DNA from: MWDV01 sp002070715
Lineage (GTDB): Bacteria; Verrucomicrobiota; Verrucomicrobiia; Limisphaerales; MWDV01
Assembly: GCA_035411585.1 (NCBI GenBank)
Contig: DAONTI010000012.1
Location: 1 to 64,000 of the forward strand
Direction: 5' to 3'
Length of the DNA: 64,000 nt
The translations under genes were made by a program, and so were the position numbers. Of the stretch, positions 1 to 8,465 are shown in pieces. The notes under the pieces are model-generated. The model saw only the letters and a program-made list of their open reading frames with translations, was not told where the DNA came from and did not search any database. The stretch's first letter is position 1. Each line of letters opens with the position of its first letter.

Positions 1-163
1 TGACCTGCACCCGGGCCCCGGGGGGAAAGCCGGCCTGTTTAAGCCAGCGACCCGTAAGCCGGATTTTGGGTTTGATTTGCCCCCGCCAAAAATCACCCGC
101 CGTCTCGATCTTCAGCGTGCGGACGGATGCGGTCTGGGGTTCTACAGTATCGGGATGCGTCAT
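1..163 (-). CDS. SymE-like toxin family protein, 3' part outside window
   Basis: An open frame of 54 codons begins at ATG 163-161 and runs off the left edge without a stop. Residues 31-54 read KPKIRLTGRWLKQAGFPPGA followed by RVQV. This fits the SymE toxin signature, in which a basic IRL-x-G-x-WL-x-x-AGF-x-PG-x-x-V-x-V segment forms a small AbrB-like fold. SymE of E. coli is an SOS-induced translation inhibitor or nucleoid-binding toxin held in check by the antisense RNA SymR. No clear Shine-Dalgarno precedes the ATG. The gene lies on the same strand as the nuclease and sigma-like genes, 95 bp beyond the nuclease stop, so it may belong to the same accessory block. The missing C-terminus prevents a judgement on whether it is intact. 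Confidence 0.66.
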   Translation of the reverse strand, partial: MTHPDTVEPQTASVRTLKIETAGDFWRGQIKPKIRLTGRWLKQAGFPPGARVQV

Positions 164-258
164 GGGGGAACGGAAAGGGCCGAACCCGCCTCACGGCGCG
201 TCCGGCCCCGGATGGGGAAGGCCACGATCTTCACGGTTCCATTGGCGGCATTATGGGG

Positions 259-1086
259 TTAACCCCACAAGCGGCATTCGTTGAAGACCTCGCAGCCGGC
301 ACAGGCAAAACCCGGCGACGGCACGAAGTCCTGCCGGACCACGCCCGCTTGATACGACTCGATGGCGCGGAACAGGCGCGTCACCGGTGGCTCCGGGGTC
401 GGAGGCATGGTTGTGATGATGCACTTCGGCGCCTTGGTGCGGACGAGGTGGTGCAGTTCCAAGCCGCCCTCGGTCCGGCCCGTGGCCTCCCGGTAAAGGA
501 GGCTGTAGGCGGTCAGTTGGGTTTCGGTCGTATGCACCACCAGTTCCGGGGCGGGCGTCTTGCCGGTGAGCTGGAAGTCCACGATCCACCCGCCGGCGCG
601 GACCAGATCAATGACGCCCACCAGGGTCGGCAGTCCGCGGTTCGACAGATCCGCACTGACCGCCACTTCCACCGCCTCGGGTCGCTCGTCGGCTGGGATC
701 GGCGTTTCGGTGAAGTAATGTTCGAGCGCCCGCCACGCGGACGAACGCTCGGCATCTTCGTCCCTGTCCCAGGGGATTCGGGGGTCGGCTTGGCGGGTCT
801 TCCATTGTTCCTCGAAGACGCTTTTGAAGCGTTCGAGGGCGAACGGTTCACGGCGCCAGCGGCTCATGTTCCATGCTTGCAACACGGCATGCACCGTGGC
901 CCCGGCGTGCATCGCAGGCGTCGGCGCCTTCTTGATTTGCTGAACGTGGCGGAAGAAGAACTTCAGCCGGCACGAGTGCCACAGTCCCAGCCGTGAGGCG
1001 GAAACCGTTTCTTGAAGCTCCGCAATCCGATCCTTCGTCTGCGGTGGTTCCGGCCGGGTGACCGGAGGTTCGAGGGTTGCGCTCAT
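259..1086 (-). CDS. PD-(D/E)XK (RecB/Cas4-like) nuclease family protein
   Basis: This 275-residue protein has the layout of small RecB-type nucleases. An early SRLGLWHSCRLKFFFRH segment is followed by GATVHAVLQAW, where the conserved His of the RecB motif sits. GVIDLVRAGGWIVDFQLTGK then supplies the Asp and the D/Q-x-K-like catalytic strand. A late QLTAYSLLYREATG helix follows, and the C-terminal CAGCEVFNEC resembles the Fe-S cysteine cluster of Cas4/AddB-like enzymes. Only part of that cluster is visible. Its ATG overlaps the stop of the upstream gene by 4 bp, indicating translational coupling. No cas genes or repeats are nearby, so a Cas4 role is unlikely. A DNA end-processing role in a mobile or phage-derived block is more plausible. 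The Q in place of E in the catalytic strand is unusual. Confidence 0.7.
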   Translation of the reverse strand: MSATLEPPVTRPEPPQTKDRIAELQETVSASRLGLWHSCRLKFFFRHVQQIKKAPTPAMHAGATVHAVLQAWNMSRWRREPFALERFKSVFEEQWKTRQADPRIPWDRDEDAERSSAWRALEHYFTETPIPADERPEAVEVAVSADLSNRGLPTLVGVIDLVRAGGWIVDFQLTGKTPAPELVVHTTETQLTAYSLLYREATGRTEGGLELHHLVRTKAPKCIITTMPPTPEPPVTRLFRAIESYQAGVVRQDFVPSPGFACAGCEVFNECRLWG

Positions 1087-1547
1087 GCGGCCCTCGCCGG
1101 GGTGGGACGGTGGAAGCGGCGGTTGCCGTTCTTCTGTCCGGTTTGTTCGAGCAGTTCATCAATCAGGCCGGACGCCTCCAGTTTGTTCAACTGGCGGACG
1201 CCTTTGCCGAACCGGTCCTGGGCGAGTTGTTCGATCGCGTTCTTGTCGAGCTGGTGCTCGTCGGTGATTTTGAGGATCAACTCCCGCTGCTTCGGGCTGC
1301 ATTGCCAGGCGGCGTGGGGTCCCGGGCTGCGGCCGCTGCCGTTCCGGGGCGCCGGCTCGGGCAGGTAGCCGACCTTCTGCAGCGAGGTGTCCACGGCGGT
1401 TTGGAGCAGGCCATACAAGCGGTCGCTTTCCGCCTGCACGGTGCTCAGGTCGGTGATCTCCGTCCGGAGCGTCACCATGAACTGGTGGGAGGAATATCCC
1501 GGGAGTCCAATCTTCTTGCTGTAGTTGGCTTCCAATATGAGGGGCAT
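1083..1547 (-). CDS. conserved hypothetical protein, possibly DNA-associated
   Basis: I chose the ATG at 1547-1545 because AAAGGAAA lies just upstream. An in-frame start 18 codons earlier has no such site. The 154-residue product starts MPLILEANYSKKIGLPGYSS, then has an acidic helical stretch. A linker of Pro, Arg and Gly precedes a C-terminal helical domain (WQCSPKQRELILKI ... LDKNAIEQLAQDRFGKG ... LEASGLIDELLEQTG) that looks like a small nucleic-acid-binding fold. I know no function for it. The 4 bp ATGA overlap with the RecB-like nuclease suggests the two proteins act together, perhaps in single-strand DNA handling. That is inference from context only. Confidence 0.7.
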   Translation of the reverse strand: MPLILEANYSKKIGLPGYSSHQFMVTLRTEITDLSTVQAESDRLYGLLQTAVDTSLQKVGYLPEPAPRNGSGRSPGPHAAWQCSPKQRELILKITDEHQLDKNAIEQLAQDRFGKGVRQLNKLEASGLIDELLEQTGQKNGNRRFHRPTPARAA

Positions 1548-1599
1548 GTGTTTCCTTTCGGTTGGGGGTTTGTGGTTTCGAGTTGGGGAACAAAATGAC

Positions 1600-1629
1600 A
1601 CAGCCCGACATCAGGTGATGCCGGGCTGT
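1600..1629 (-). terminator. hairpin after the sigma-like gene
   Basis: A 13-bp stem with one mismatch (ACAGCCCGACATC against GATGCCGGGCTGT, four-base loop) lies 13 bp past the stop of the sigma-like gene and before the start of the next gene. On the minus strand it is followed by only a short T run (CATTTTG). It could act as a terminator or attenuator between the two transcription units. Confidence 0.45.
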
Positions 1630-1641
1630 GGATGGTGGGGA

Positions 1642-2301
1642 TTACGTCGCCTGCCGTGCCCACCGGCACGCCAGGCGTTCGCGGACGGCTTCCAGATGGT
1701 GATGCCAACGGGGAGGTTCCTGCACCTGGCGCAGGATGTCTTCGCCCAGGCATTCGCGAATCAACGCCGCCAGCTGCTCCTTGCGCGTTTGCAGCGCGGA
1801 GCGGCTCAGTTTCAGGGACGGCACCAGCCGGGTGAGTTCCGTGCCCTCGGCCAGGGCGCGGAGGACGGCCTTGGTGACCTCATCCAGTTGGTGGAGCAGG
1901 TGCGCCCAGTCGAGCCGGCGCCCGGCAGCCACCGAGGGATCGTCCGCCGGGCTGGCGAGCACGTCACTCAAGGTGAGGTCTTCGCCGGTGTCGGTCGGAA
2001 CGGGTTCATGCAGGGAATACACCCGGCACCCCTTCAACTGGGCCGCCGGGTGCAGGGGATCATTTTTGCGATACCCGGTGCTGCGGCGACCGGCCCGAAG
2101 ATGCTTCAACGTGTAATAGGCGACATTGCCGCTGCTGACGGCCTTGTTGCGCGCTTCCGCACGATGCAGCAGATGCAGGGCGATGGTGAGCCCGTCTTGG
2201 AGGAGTTCGACGTCATCCTCGCCGCGGGAACGCGGCAGGGATGCATGGATGCCGGCGCGGAGGCGCGGGGCGACTTCTTGCAGGAGGGAATCTTCAGTCA
2301 T
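1642..2301 (-). CDS. sigma-70-like or HTH regulatory protein
   Basis: The 219-residue product (ATG at 2301; a TTG 11 codons upstream is possible) is built mainly of helices. An early DDVELLQDGLTIALHLLHRA segment recalls sigma region 2. A 'YRKNDPLHPA' linker follows, then an acidic LSDVLASPADDP segment. A C-terminal stretch (LTRLVPSLKLSRSALQTRKEQLAALI) looks like a helix-turn-helix of the region 4 type. The middle resembles phage-type sigma factors that score poorly against sigma-70 models. It is upstream of the unknown protein/nuclease pair with a hairpin between them. A regulator of that block is the natural guess; direct evidence is absent. Confidence 0.5.
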   Translation of the reverse strand: MTEDSLLQEVAPRLRAGIHASLPRSRGEDDVELLQDGLTIALHLLHRAEARNKAVSSGNVAYYTLKHLRAGRRSTGYRKNDPLHPAAQLKGCRVYSLHEPVPTDTGEDLTLSDVLASPADDPSVAAGRRLDWAHLLHQLDEVTKAVLRALAEGTELTRLVPSLKLSRSALQTRKEQLAALIRECLGEDILRQVQEPPRWHHHLEAVRERLACRWARQAT

Positions 2302-2749
2302 GGGCAGGAGGACACAACCAGGGAGAAACGACAAAGCCGCGGCCCTGGTTGACGCCGCGCGTTCTTTGGATGACTTGCGGCGCGTTGCCCCAGCCGGGCA
2401 GGCGCTGGGTCAAAGCTGGTGACGGCCCGGGCTAGGGCGCGGTCCGGGTCCGGACGGAAGCCCCGGAAGACCGGTCGGTAATGCCCGGTTGGAAGATGAT
2501 TGGGAAGCCGCGATCCGCGTCAGGCTCAGGGCCGGACTTGGACGCAGACCCGACGAAAGCGGACTGCTTCCGTCATGAATTTATAGCCCGGAAACGGGGG
2601 CTGTTGCGGGGTGGTGCGCATGCGAAACTGAAAGTGCGTCAATCTGTGTACACTTCTGTCAGGTCATTTCTGGACTTGAAATCTAGGCCAAATCTAGGCC
2701 AAAGCGGACTTGGGCAATTTTTCGTGGATCACCTAAGTCCTTGAAGGAG
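2302..2749. other. non-coding stretch between accessory block and tRNA-Phe
   Basis: About 450 bp with no convincing gene. A frame at 2481-2744 has the composition of random GC-rich sequence and no recognisable motif. The stretch contains a tandem 11-bp repeat near the tRNA and presumably the promoter of the sigma-like gene. It may be the edge of an integrated element. Confidence 0.5.
2679..2700. repeat. tandem 11-bp repeat beside tRNA-Phe
   Basis: Two perfect head-to-tail copies of AAATCTAGGCC, followed by a further AAA, lie 50 bp from the 3' end of tRNA-Phe. Short iterons of this kind often mark arm-type sites of tyrosine recombinases. No second copy was noticed elsewhere in the window. Confidence 0.7.
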
Positions 2750-2825
<76 letters not shown>

Positions 2826-3016
2826 ATCGGTCGCGGGCATTATTGAACTCGGCCCCCGCTCATTTGGCAAGGGATAATTCGCCGTCATTTGGGAAAGGCT
2901 GGGGACATCGTGGCTCCGCCAGCAGAACATTCTACAAGGCCCAGATCGAGTTGCCAAAATCTCAACTGAACGGCCCGCTACCGGCGGCGCCATTGCCATC
3001 CGCCTCGCCAGCCAGC

Positions 3017-3994
3017 TCAGGCTCGCGGGTGCGCGGCGTCATAGGCCTGCTTCAAGCGGTCGGTGGTGACATGGGTGTAAATCTGCGTCGTCATCAGATG
3101 CGCATGGCCGAGCAGTTCCTGCACGCTGCGCAGGTCCGCGCCAGCGTTCAGTAGATGGGTCGCGTAACTGTGCCGGAGTTTGTGGGGCGTGAGCCGCGGA
3201 TCCAAACCAGCGAGGACCAGATATTTCTTCAACCGTTGCTGCAGTAGATTGGGCGAGAGCGGGCCGGACTTGATCGAGTGGGTTTGAAAAACCGCTTCCG
3301 CGCCCGCCGGCTGTCGCGGCATCAGGCGCCAGTAGTTCTCAATGGCTTTCAACGCGGGCGCACCAATCGGCACGAGGCGTTCCCGCCGCCCCTTCCCCCG
3401 GACGCGGACGAGTTGCGCCGACCAATCCAGATCCTCCGCCCGCAGGCCGCACAATTCGCTGATGCGCAGGCCGCAGGAATAGATCGTTTCCCAAATGGCC
3501 GTGTCCCGATAGCAGGCAATCGCCAGGGGCGGCCGCCCGGCGGCGCGTTCCTTTTTCGGTTGCGTCAATGGTTGCAACGGCGCGTTTAGCAAGGCGACCA
3601 TTTGTGCGGCCGTCAGGAATTGGGGCAATCGTTTTTCCCGTTTCGGCAGGCTCAAGTTGGTGAGCGGCGACGTGCCGGCCTGGCCGTGGCGGATGAGGAA
3701 TTTGTAAAAGGTGCGCAGCGCACTGAAGACCAGGCGCGTTGAAGCGCGTCCCCGCTGGCGGCGTCCGAGGTGGCGAAGGAACGCGCGGAAATCATCCCGC
3801 TCAAGCTGGGCCCAAGCCGGCGCGGTCCGGCGCTCGGCGTGATGCCAATTCAGGAAATCCTTTAACGCCTCGCCGTAATTACGAACGGTATGCGGCGACG
3901 CGCCCCGATCTGTGGCGAGATGCTGAAGGAAACGGGCCACCCACGGATCGGCGGGCCCGGCACTCCCCCGATCAGTAAGGGGTTTATCCGCCAT
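3017..3994 (-). CDS. xerC: tyrosine recombinase XerC
   Basis: The 325-residue product has an N-terminal SAM-like core-binding domain (FLQHLATDRGASPHTVRNY) and a C-terminal catalytic domain with every expected residue. These are Arg in GLRISELCGL, Lys in RVRGKGRRERLVP, HKLRH (HxxR), His in LGHAHLMTTQ and the nucleophile Tyr in IYTHVTTDRLKQAY. Xer recombinases resolve chromosome dimers at dif with FtsK. The gene overlaps the end of the topoisomerase gene by 11 bp, so it is translated from the same message. That pairing makes a housekeeping role more likely than phage integration, although tRNA-Phe and an accessory block lie just downstream. XerD is the main alternative name. Confidence 0.88.
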   Translation of the reverse strand: MADKPLTDRGSAGPADPWVARFLQHLATDRGASPHTVRNYGEALKDFLNWHHAERRTAPAWAQLERDDFRAFLRHLGRRQRGRASTRLVFSALRTFYKFLIRHGQAGTSPLTNLSLPKREKRLPQFLTAAQMVALLNAPLQPLTQPKKERAAGRPPLAIACYRDTAIWETIYSCGLRISELCGLRAEDLDWSAQLVRVRGKGRRERLVPIGAPALKAIENYWRLMPRQPAGAEAVFQTHSIKSGPLSPNLLQQRLKKYLVLAGLDPRLTPHKLRHSYATHLLNAGADLRSVQELLGHAHLMTTQIYTHVTTDRLKQAYDAAHPRA

Positions 3995-6845
3995 GCTCCG
4001 GCGACTCCGGCGTGCGGGTCGTGCTTTCCCCGCCTTGCTCCCGCAGCGGGAAGTCGAAGGTCACTTTGCCTTTTTCGTCCATGACCAGATAAGCTTGGAA
4101 GGGACGCCCCGTTTTTGAGGAAACGAATTTGGTCAGCAAATCCGTCTTCTCCCCGGCCAGCAGTTTGCGCAACTGCGCCTCGTCCACAGGCTGTTCAAGA
4201 ATGGTCTTGGCCACCTTGAATTTACAGGGGCGTTTTTCGGCCTGTGATTTTTCGCAGACGTAATGGGTGGCTCCTGCGAACACGCGTCCGCCGCACTTTG
4301 GACATTTGCCCAGCGGCGGCAGCCCGGTGAAATCCAGCTTGGGTGCGGGTTCTTTCGGCGCCGTCGTTTTGGTCTTCCGCTCGCGCGGCACAAACTCAAA
4401 CTGCACAGTGCCGTCTTTCAACACGAGAAATGCCTCAAACTTGCGTCCGGTTTTTTTGGACACGAAACCTTTCAGCAAATCCGTCCGGCCCGTAGCCAGT
4501 AATTTTTTGATCTGCGGCGAGTCGAGCGGTTGCTGCAGAATGAGCTTGCCCGCCCGGAAGGTGCAGGTGCGTTTGTCGTCCACCGATTTTTCACAGACAT
4601 AATTCATCCCGCCGTCGAACACGCGCGCCCCGCACCGGGGACAACTCCCCAACGGCTCCTGCCCAGTGAAATCCAGCGGGGTCCGGGCGGTGGATTCTTC
4701 CGTAGCGGGGGCGGTACCGAAGTCGAACTCGACCTTGAACTCGGCATTGAGCTTGAGTCCCGCATTGAACGGTTTGCCCATTTTACTGCGAAAACCGGAC
4801 AGCGGCCCGATTTGCCGCTCGCGAATGAGCTGCTCGACTTCCTCGTTCTCAAACATCCGGCTGCAAAGGATTTTCCAGATGGCGAAATCGCAGTCGCTTT
4901 TGACGCACTGATAGGCCTTGTATTTTTCATGCACCTCGCCGCCGCATTTCGGACAGGGAACCCCGAGGACGCCGAAGTCGCCGGGGATGGTGTCCTGCTC
5001 GAATGTTTTGGCCCGGTCCACAATCCGTTGCGTCATCTCGGCAATGCCGGACATGAACGCCGGCCGGCTGAGCTCCCGCCGCTGGATCTGCCGCAGCCGA
5101 AATTCCCAATCACCGGTCAGCTCAGGCTTCGTGAGTTCCTCGACACCCAGGCCACGGAGCAGTTCCATCAGGGAAAAAGCCTTGGCGATGGGCTGTAATT
5201 CCCGTCCTTGGCGGTGAACGTATTGTTCATACACCAGCCCTTCAATGATCGCCGCGCGCGTCGCCGGGGTGCCTAATCCCTTTTCCCGCATGGCTTCCCG
5301 GAGCTCGTCGTCCTCCACCAACTTACCCGCGCCTTCCATCGCGCTGAGCAAGGTGGCCTCGGTGTAGCGCGGCGGCGGTTTGGTCGTGCTTTGTTTGACC
5401 TCGACGGCACTCGTATGAACGCGTTCGCCGGACTGCACCGGCGCGAGGTGAGGATTGACCTCGTCCAACGGCGCTTCCTTGCCATACACCTCCAGCCAGC
5501 CGGGAACGGTAATGACTTTGCCAACACTCTTGAACGGTTCGCCCTCGACCCGGGTGATCCGGGTGGTGGTCAGAAATTCGGCGGCAGGATAAAAGACGGC
5601 GAGAAAACGCTTCGTGACCAGATCATAGAGTTTGCGTTCCGGTTCGGTCAGGGACTTGGGCGCTTGCGGCGTGGGAATAATGGCGAAGTGATCGGAGACT
5701 TTCGCGTTGTTGAAAATCCGCTTGTGCGGGCGCACCCAGCCTTGCTGCAAAATTTTTCCGGCGAACGGCGCGTAGGCCGTGCCGTTGAGCATCTCTAGTA
5801 CTTGCCGCACCGGCCCCAAGTAATCCTCGGGCAACGCCCGGGAATCCGTGCGCGGATAGGTCAGCACTTTGTGTTTCTCGTAAAGCGCCTGCGCGATGGC
5901 GAGCGTGTTCTTGGCGCTGAATCCGAAGCGCGCGTTGGCTTCGCGTTGGAGGCTGGTCAAATCATAAAGCAACGGCGAGAATTGCGTGCTCGGCTTGCTC
6001 TCTTCCGTGACCACGCCCGGCTTGCCGAGACACTTGGCCTTGATCGCTTCCGCGTCCGCCTCGTTCCAGAGACGCTCGGCTTTGCGGTCGGGGTCCGCCT
6101 CCTTGCCGTTCTCCTTGACAAATTTTTCGTCAAACCAACGCCCGGCGTATTGCCCGGCGGCGGCATCGAACGTGCCGATGATTTCCCAAAAATCCCGGGG
6201 CACAAACTTGCGGATTTTCTCCTCGCGTTCGACCAGGATCGCCAATGTCGGCGTCTGGACCCGGCCCACGGTGGTTTTGTAGAAGCCACCGAGCTTCGAG
6301 TTAAACGCGGTCATCGCGCGCGTGCCGTTGATGCCCACCAGCCAGTCGGCCTCGGCGCGGCTGACGGCGGCGTCGGCAAGCGGCTGCAGGTCGGCATCAT
6401 CACGCAAACGGGTGAAGCCCTCGCGGATGGCGACGGGCGTCATGGATTGCAACCACAGCCGTTGGATGGGTTGTTTCGCCTTGGTGTACCGGACGATGTT
6501 GCGAAAGATGAGTTCGCCTTCGCGCCCCGCGTCGCAGGCGTTGATCAACACGGCCACGTCGGAGCGCTTGATGAGTTTGGCGAGTTGTTTCAGCCGACTC
6601 TCGTTTTTCGCGATGGGCTGCAGATCAAAATGATCCGGGATAACGGGCAAATGTTTGAACGACCATTTGCCGCGGGCGACTTCGACTCCCGGCGGCGGCG
6701 TCAATTCGAGCAGATGCCCCACAGCGGAGGCGATCACGTAAGTGTCGCTCTCGAAGCAATCGTCCCGTTTTTTGAAACCGCCCAGCGCCTTGGCGATGTC
6801 ACTGGCGACCGACGGTTTTTCGGCAATGATTAAAGCTTTGCCCAT
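3984..6845 (-). CDS. topB: DNA topoisomerase III-type (type IA) with three C-terminal Zn modules
   Basis: The 953-residue enzyme opens with the Toprim domain (MGKALIIAEKPSVASDIAKA) and carries the acidic DAGREGELIF motif. The active-site Tyr is in LTYPRTDSRALPEDY near residue 330. It would cut one strand and pass the other to relax or decatenate DNA. The start matches topoisomerase III better than TopA. After about residue 640 come three modules with paired cysteines: CPKCGG...C...C, then CPRCGARVF...CEK, then CPKCGGRVF...CEK. Each of the last two is followed by a 'K-GFVSKKTGRKFEAFLV'-type segment. This is a longer tail than in most TopB proteins. The first in-frame ATG was used. xerC follows with an 11 bp overlap. 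Confidence 0.9.
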   Translation of the reverse strand: MGKALIIAEKPSVASDIAKALGGFKKRDDCFESDTYVIASAVGHLLELTPPPGVEVARGKWSFKHLPVIPDHFDLQPIAKNESRLKQLAKLIKRSDVAVLINACDAGREGELIFRNIVRYTKAKQPIQRLWLQSMTPVAIREGFTRLRDDADLQPLADAAVSRAEADWLVGINGTRAMTAFNSKLGGFYKTTVGRVQTPTLAILVEREEKIRKFVPRDFWEIIGTFDAAAGQYAGRWFDEKFVKENGKEADPDRKAERLWNEADAEAIKAKCLGKPGVVTEESKPSTQFSPLLYDLTSLQREANARFGFSAKNTLAIAQALYEKHKVLTYPRTDSRALPEDYLGPVRQVLEMLNGTAYAPFAGKILQQGWVRPHKRIFNNAKVSDHFAIIPTPQAPKSLTEPERKLYDLVTKRFLAVFYPAAEFLTTTRITRVEGEPFKSVGKVITVPGWLEVYGKEAPLDEVNPHLAPVQSGERVHTSAVEVKQSTTKPPPRYTEATLLSAMEGAGKLVEDDELREAMREKGLGTPATRAAIIEGLVYEQYVHRQGRELQPIAKAFSLMELLRGLGVEELTKPELTGDWEFRLRQIQRRELSRPAFMSGIAEMTQRIVDRAKTFEQDTIPGDFGVLGVPCPKCGGEVHEKYKAYQCVKSDCDFAIWKILCSRMFENEEVEQLIRERQIGPLSGFRSKMGKPFNAGLKLNAEFKVEFDFGTAPATEESTARTPLDFTGQEPLGSCPRCGARVFDGGMNYVCEKSVDDKRTCTFRAGKLILQQPLDSPQIKKLLATGRTDLLKGFVSKKTGRKFEAFLVLKDGTVQFEFVPRERKTKTTAPKEPAPKLDFTGLPPLGKCPKCGGRVFAGATHYVCEKSQAEKRPCKFKVAKTILEQPVDEAQLRKLLAGEKTDLLTKFVSSKTGRPFQAYLVMDEKGKVTFDFPLREQGGESTTRTPESPEHGG

Positions 6846-7198
6846 GACTTGTGTAACAGGCTTTTACAACCAACCCCCGGGCGAGCGCAATCGAAAGTTC
6901 CCTCCTCATCCCCGAAACGGCGGCATCCATCGGCAAGTGTGCCTTCGGTCTGCGCGGGTCATCCTCCAAGGATGAAAAGGTAAAACGCGCCGCTATATCC
7001 GGGTAATCCCGGATTTATTTGTCGGGTCAATCTACGGGGCCGCCCCCGTACAAATGCCCAAAATGGCCCAAAAACAGGGTTTTCTCTTGGAAGCCCCCGG
7101 TCCCGGGCTTATCGTGGGGCCGATGATTTAGAGTATTGAGGCCATCGAACCGGAAGCGACGGCGATGGAGGGATGAACGCCGTCGCAATGAGGTTGGC
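6846..7198. other. divergent intergenic region with hairpin
   Basis: About 350 bp between the divergent topB and the small gene at 7199. It should hold both promoters, but no box pair stands out. A 7-bp perfect stem (ATCCGGG/CCCGGAT, loop TAAT) at 6997-7014 is followed by TTATTTG on the plus strand. It could be a regulatory hairpin. No gene is seen. Confidence 0.5.
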
Positions 7199-7438
7199 AT
7201 GAGAATTTTGCTGCAACATTCGCGGACGCAACTTTATTTGCGCGGTCTGGGGGATTGGACCCCGGATGCCAACCAGGCCTATGATTTCGGGCACTCGCAG
7301 CGGGCGATTGATTTTGCACGGGAACACTATCTCACCGGACTGCAAATTGCCGTGAAGTTCATTGACCCGGAATTCGACGAGGTGTTCGTCTTGCCGCCGT
7401 TGGAGCCGCCGCACAGCGAAAGCCGCACGAAAACCTGA
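7199..7438 (+). CDS. small conserved hypothetical protein
   Basis: The 79-residue product starts at ATG 7199, 5 bases after a GAGG site. An in-frame start 21 codons earlier would add an Arg-rich stretch unlike a protein N-terminus. The sequence MRILLQHSRTQLYLRGLGDW, then DANQAYDFGHSQRAIDFARE and a C-terminal 'VKFIDPEFDEVFVLPPL', looks like a compact alpha/beta domain. It has no signal peptide and no catalytic motif I recognise. Its position before the glycosyltransferase gene, 177 bp away, says little about function. Confidence 0.65.
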   Translation: MRILLQHSRTQLYLRGLGDWTPDANQAYDFGHSQRAIDFAREHYLTGLQIAVKFIDPEFDEVFVLPPLEPPHSESRTKT

Positions 7439-7615
7439 CCCGCCCCACCGCTGGGCGGCTTCATCAGTCCGCGTCTCGCTCAGGAAGGAATGGGACGACG
7501 CAACCGTCTCCCCTTCCCCCCGACCCGACTTTTTCCGCCAAAGCCCGCATCCGGGGAAAAATCTCAACTTGTCTTTGCGGCCTGAAACCCTAACTATTTC
7601 TCCGCCGCGTCGCGC

Positions 7616-8350
7616 ATGAATAACATCTTGATCATTGTGCCCACCTACAACGAGCGGGAGAATCTTCCCCGCATAGCGCAACGGCTGTTGGCGCTGCCGA
7701 CGCAGGTGCATCTGTTGGTGGTGGACGATAATTCGCCGGACGGCACGGGCCAGGTCGCTGACGAATTGGCGGCGCGGCATCCAGAAATCCACGTGCTTCA
7801 CCGACGCGAGAAAAACGGATTGGGCCGCGCCTACATTGCCGGGTTCAAGTGGGCTTTGGCCCGGGACTACGAGTTCATCTTTGAGATGGACGGCGATTTT
7901 TCGCACAACCCGGACGACATCCCGCAATTTCTCGCGGCGGCGCGCGAGGCGGATTTGGTGCTTGGCTCCCGTTACATCAACGGCATCCGCATCATGAACT
8001 GGCCGCTCAGCCGGCTTATGCTGAGCAAAAGCGCCGCCACCTACGTGCGCGTCATCACCGGCATGCCGTTTACCGATCCCACCGGCGGGTTCAAATGTTT
8101 CCGCCGCCGCGCGTTACAGACGCTGGATCTCGACGCGGTCCGCTCCAACGGCTACAGCTTTCAAATCGAACTCACGCACCAGTTGTGGCGCCAAGGCATG
8201 CGGATTGTGGAGGTGCCGATCATCTTCACCGAGCGCCTGCAAGGACATTCCAAGATGTCCGGCCACATCGTCCGTGAGGCCCTGTTCATGGTCTGGCGGC
8301 TCTGGCTGCAAAACGGCTGCCGCCGTAAACCGCGTCTGAAAACCTCATGA
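7616..8350 (+). CDS. polyprenol-phosphate mannosyl/glucosyltransferase (GT2)
   Basis: The 244-residue protein is a single GT2 domain without membrane segments. IIVPTYNERENLPRIAQRL is the nucleotide-binding start and VVDDNSPDGTGQVADEL the first acidic motif. EMDGDFSHNPDDIP is the DxD metal site, and DPTGGFKCFRRRAL with YSFQIELTHQLWRQG completes the family pattern. This is the layout of soluble dolichol-phosphate mannose synthase (Dpm1). That enzyme transfers a hexose from a GDP- or UDP-sugar to a polyprenyl phosphate on the cytoplasmic face for later protein or envelope glycosylation. The donor sugar cannot be read from sequence. The absence of a C-terminal GtrA-like membrane part distinguishes it from longer homologues. 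Confidence 0.88.
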   Translation: MNNILIIVPTYNERENLPRIAQRLLALPTQVHLLVVDDNSPDGTGQVADELAARHPEIHVLHRREKNGLGRAYIAGFKWALARDYEFIFEMDGDFSHNPDDIPQFLAAAREADLVLGSRYINGIRIMNWPLSRLMLSKSAATYVRVITGMPFTDPTGGFKCFRRRALQTLDLDAVRSNGYSFQIELTHQLWRQGMRIVEVPIIFTERLQGHSKMSGHIVREALFMVWRLWLQNGCRRKPRLKTS

Positions 8351-8465
8351 ACCGGGGGAACGGGAAACATCGAACACCCGGCGGATGCCCGGCGCGCCGC
8401 CGGCCGGCCCGCCTGCGAATTGATCGCATCACTCACCACTGCATTAACCTCTGCATTATTCCATT

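Noticed and set aside
259..1086. Calling the nuclease Cas4.
   Set aside because: There are no CRISPR repeats or cas1/cas2 in the window, and the cysteine pattern is incomplete.
2481..2744. An 87-codon plus-strand frame before tRNA-Phe.
   Set aside because: There is no ribosome site, no motif, and it ends in the tRNA flank; it looks random.
3017..3994. The Xer-type recombinase as integrase of an element at tRNA-Phe.
   Set aside because: Overlap with topB and standard XerC length argue for a chromosomal dimer-resolution role. An integrase role is not excluded but has no support.
3984..6845. Naming the type IA enzyme topA.
   Set aside because: The N-terminus (MGKALIIAEKPSVASDIAKA), DAGREGELIF and active-site context fit topoisomerase III. 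No TopA-specific opening (LVIVESPAKAKTI) is present.
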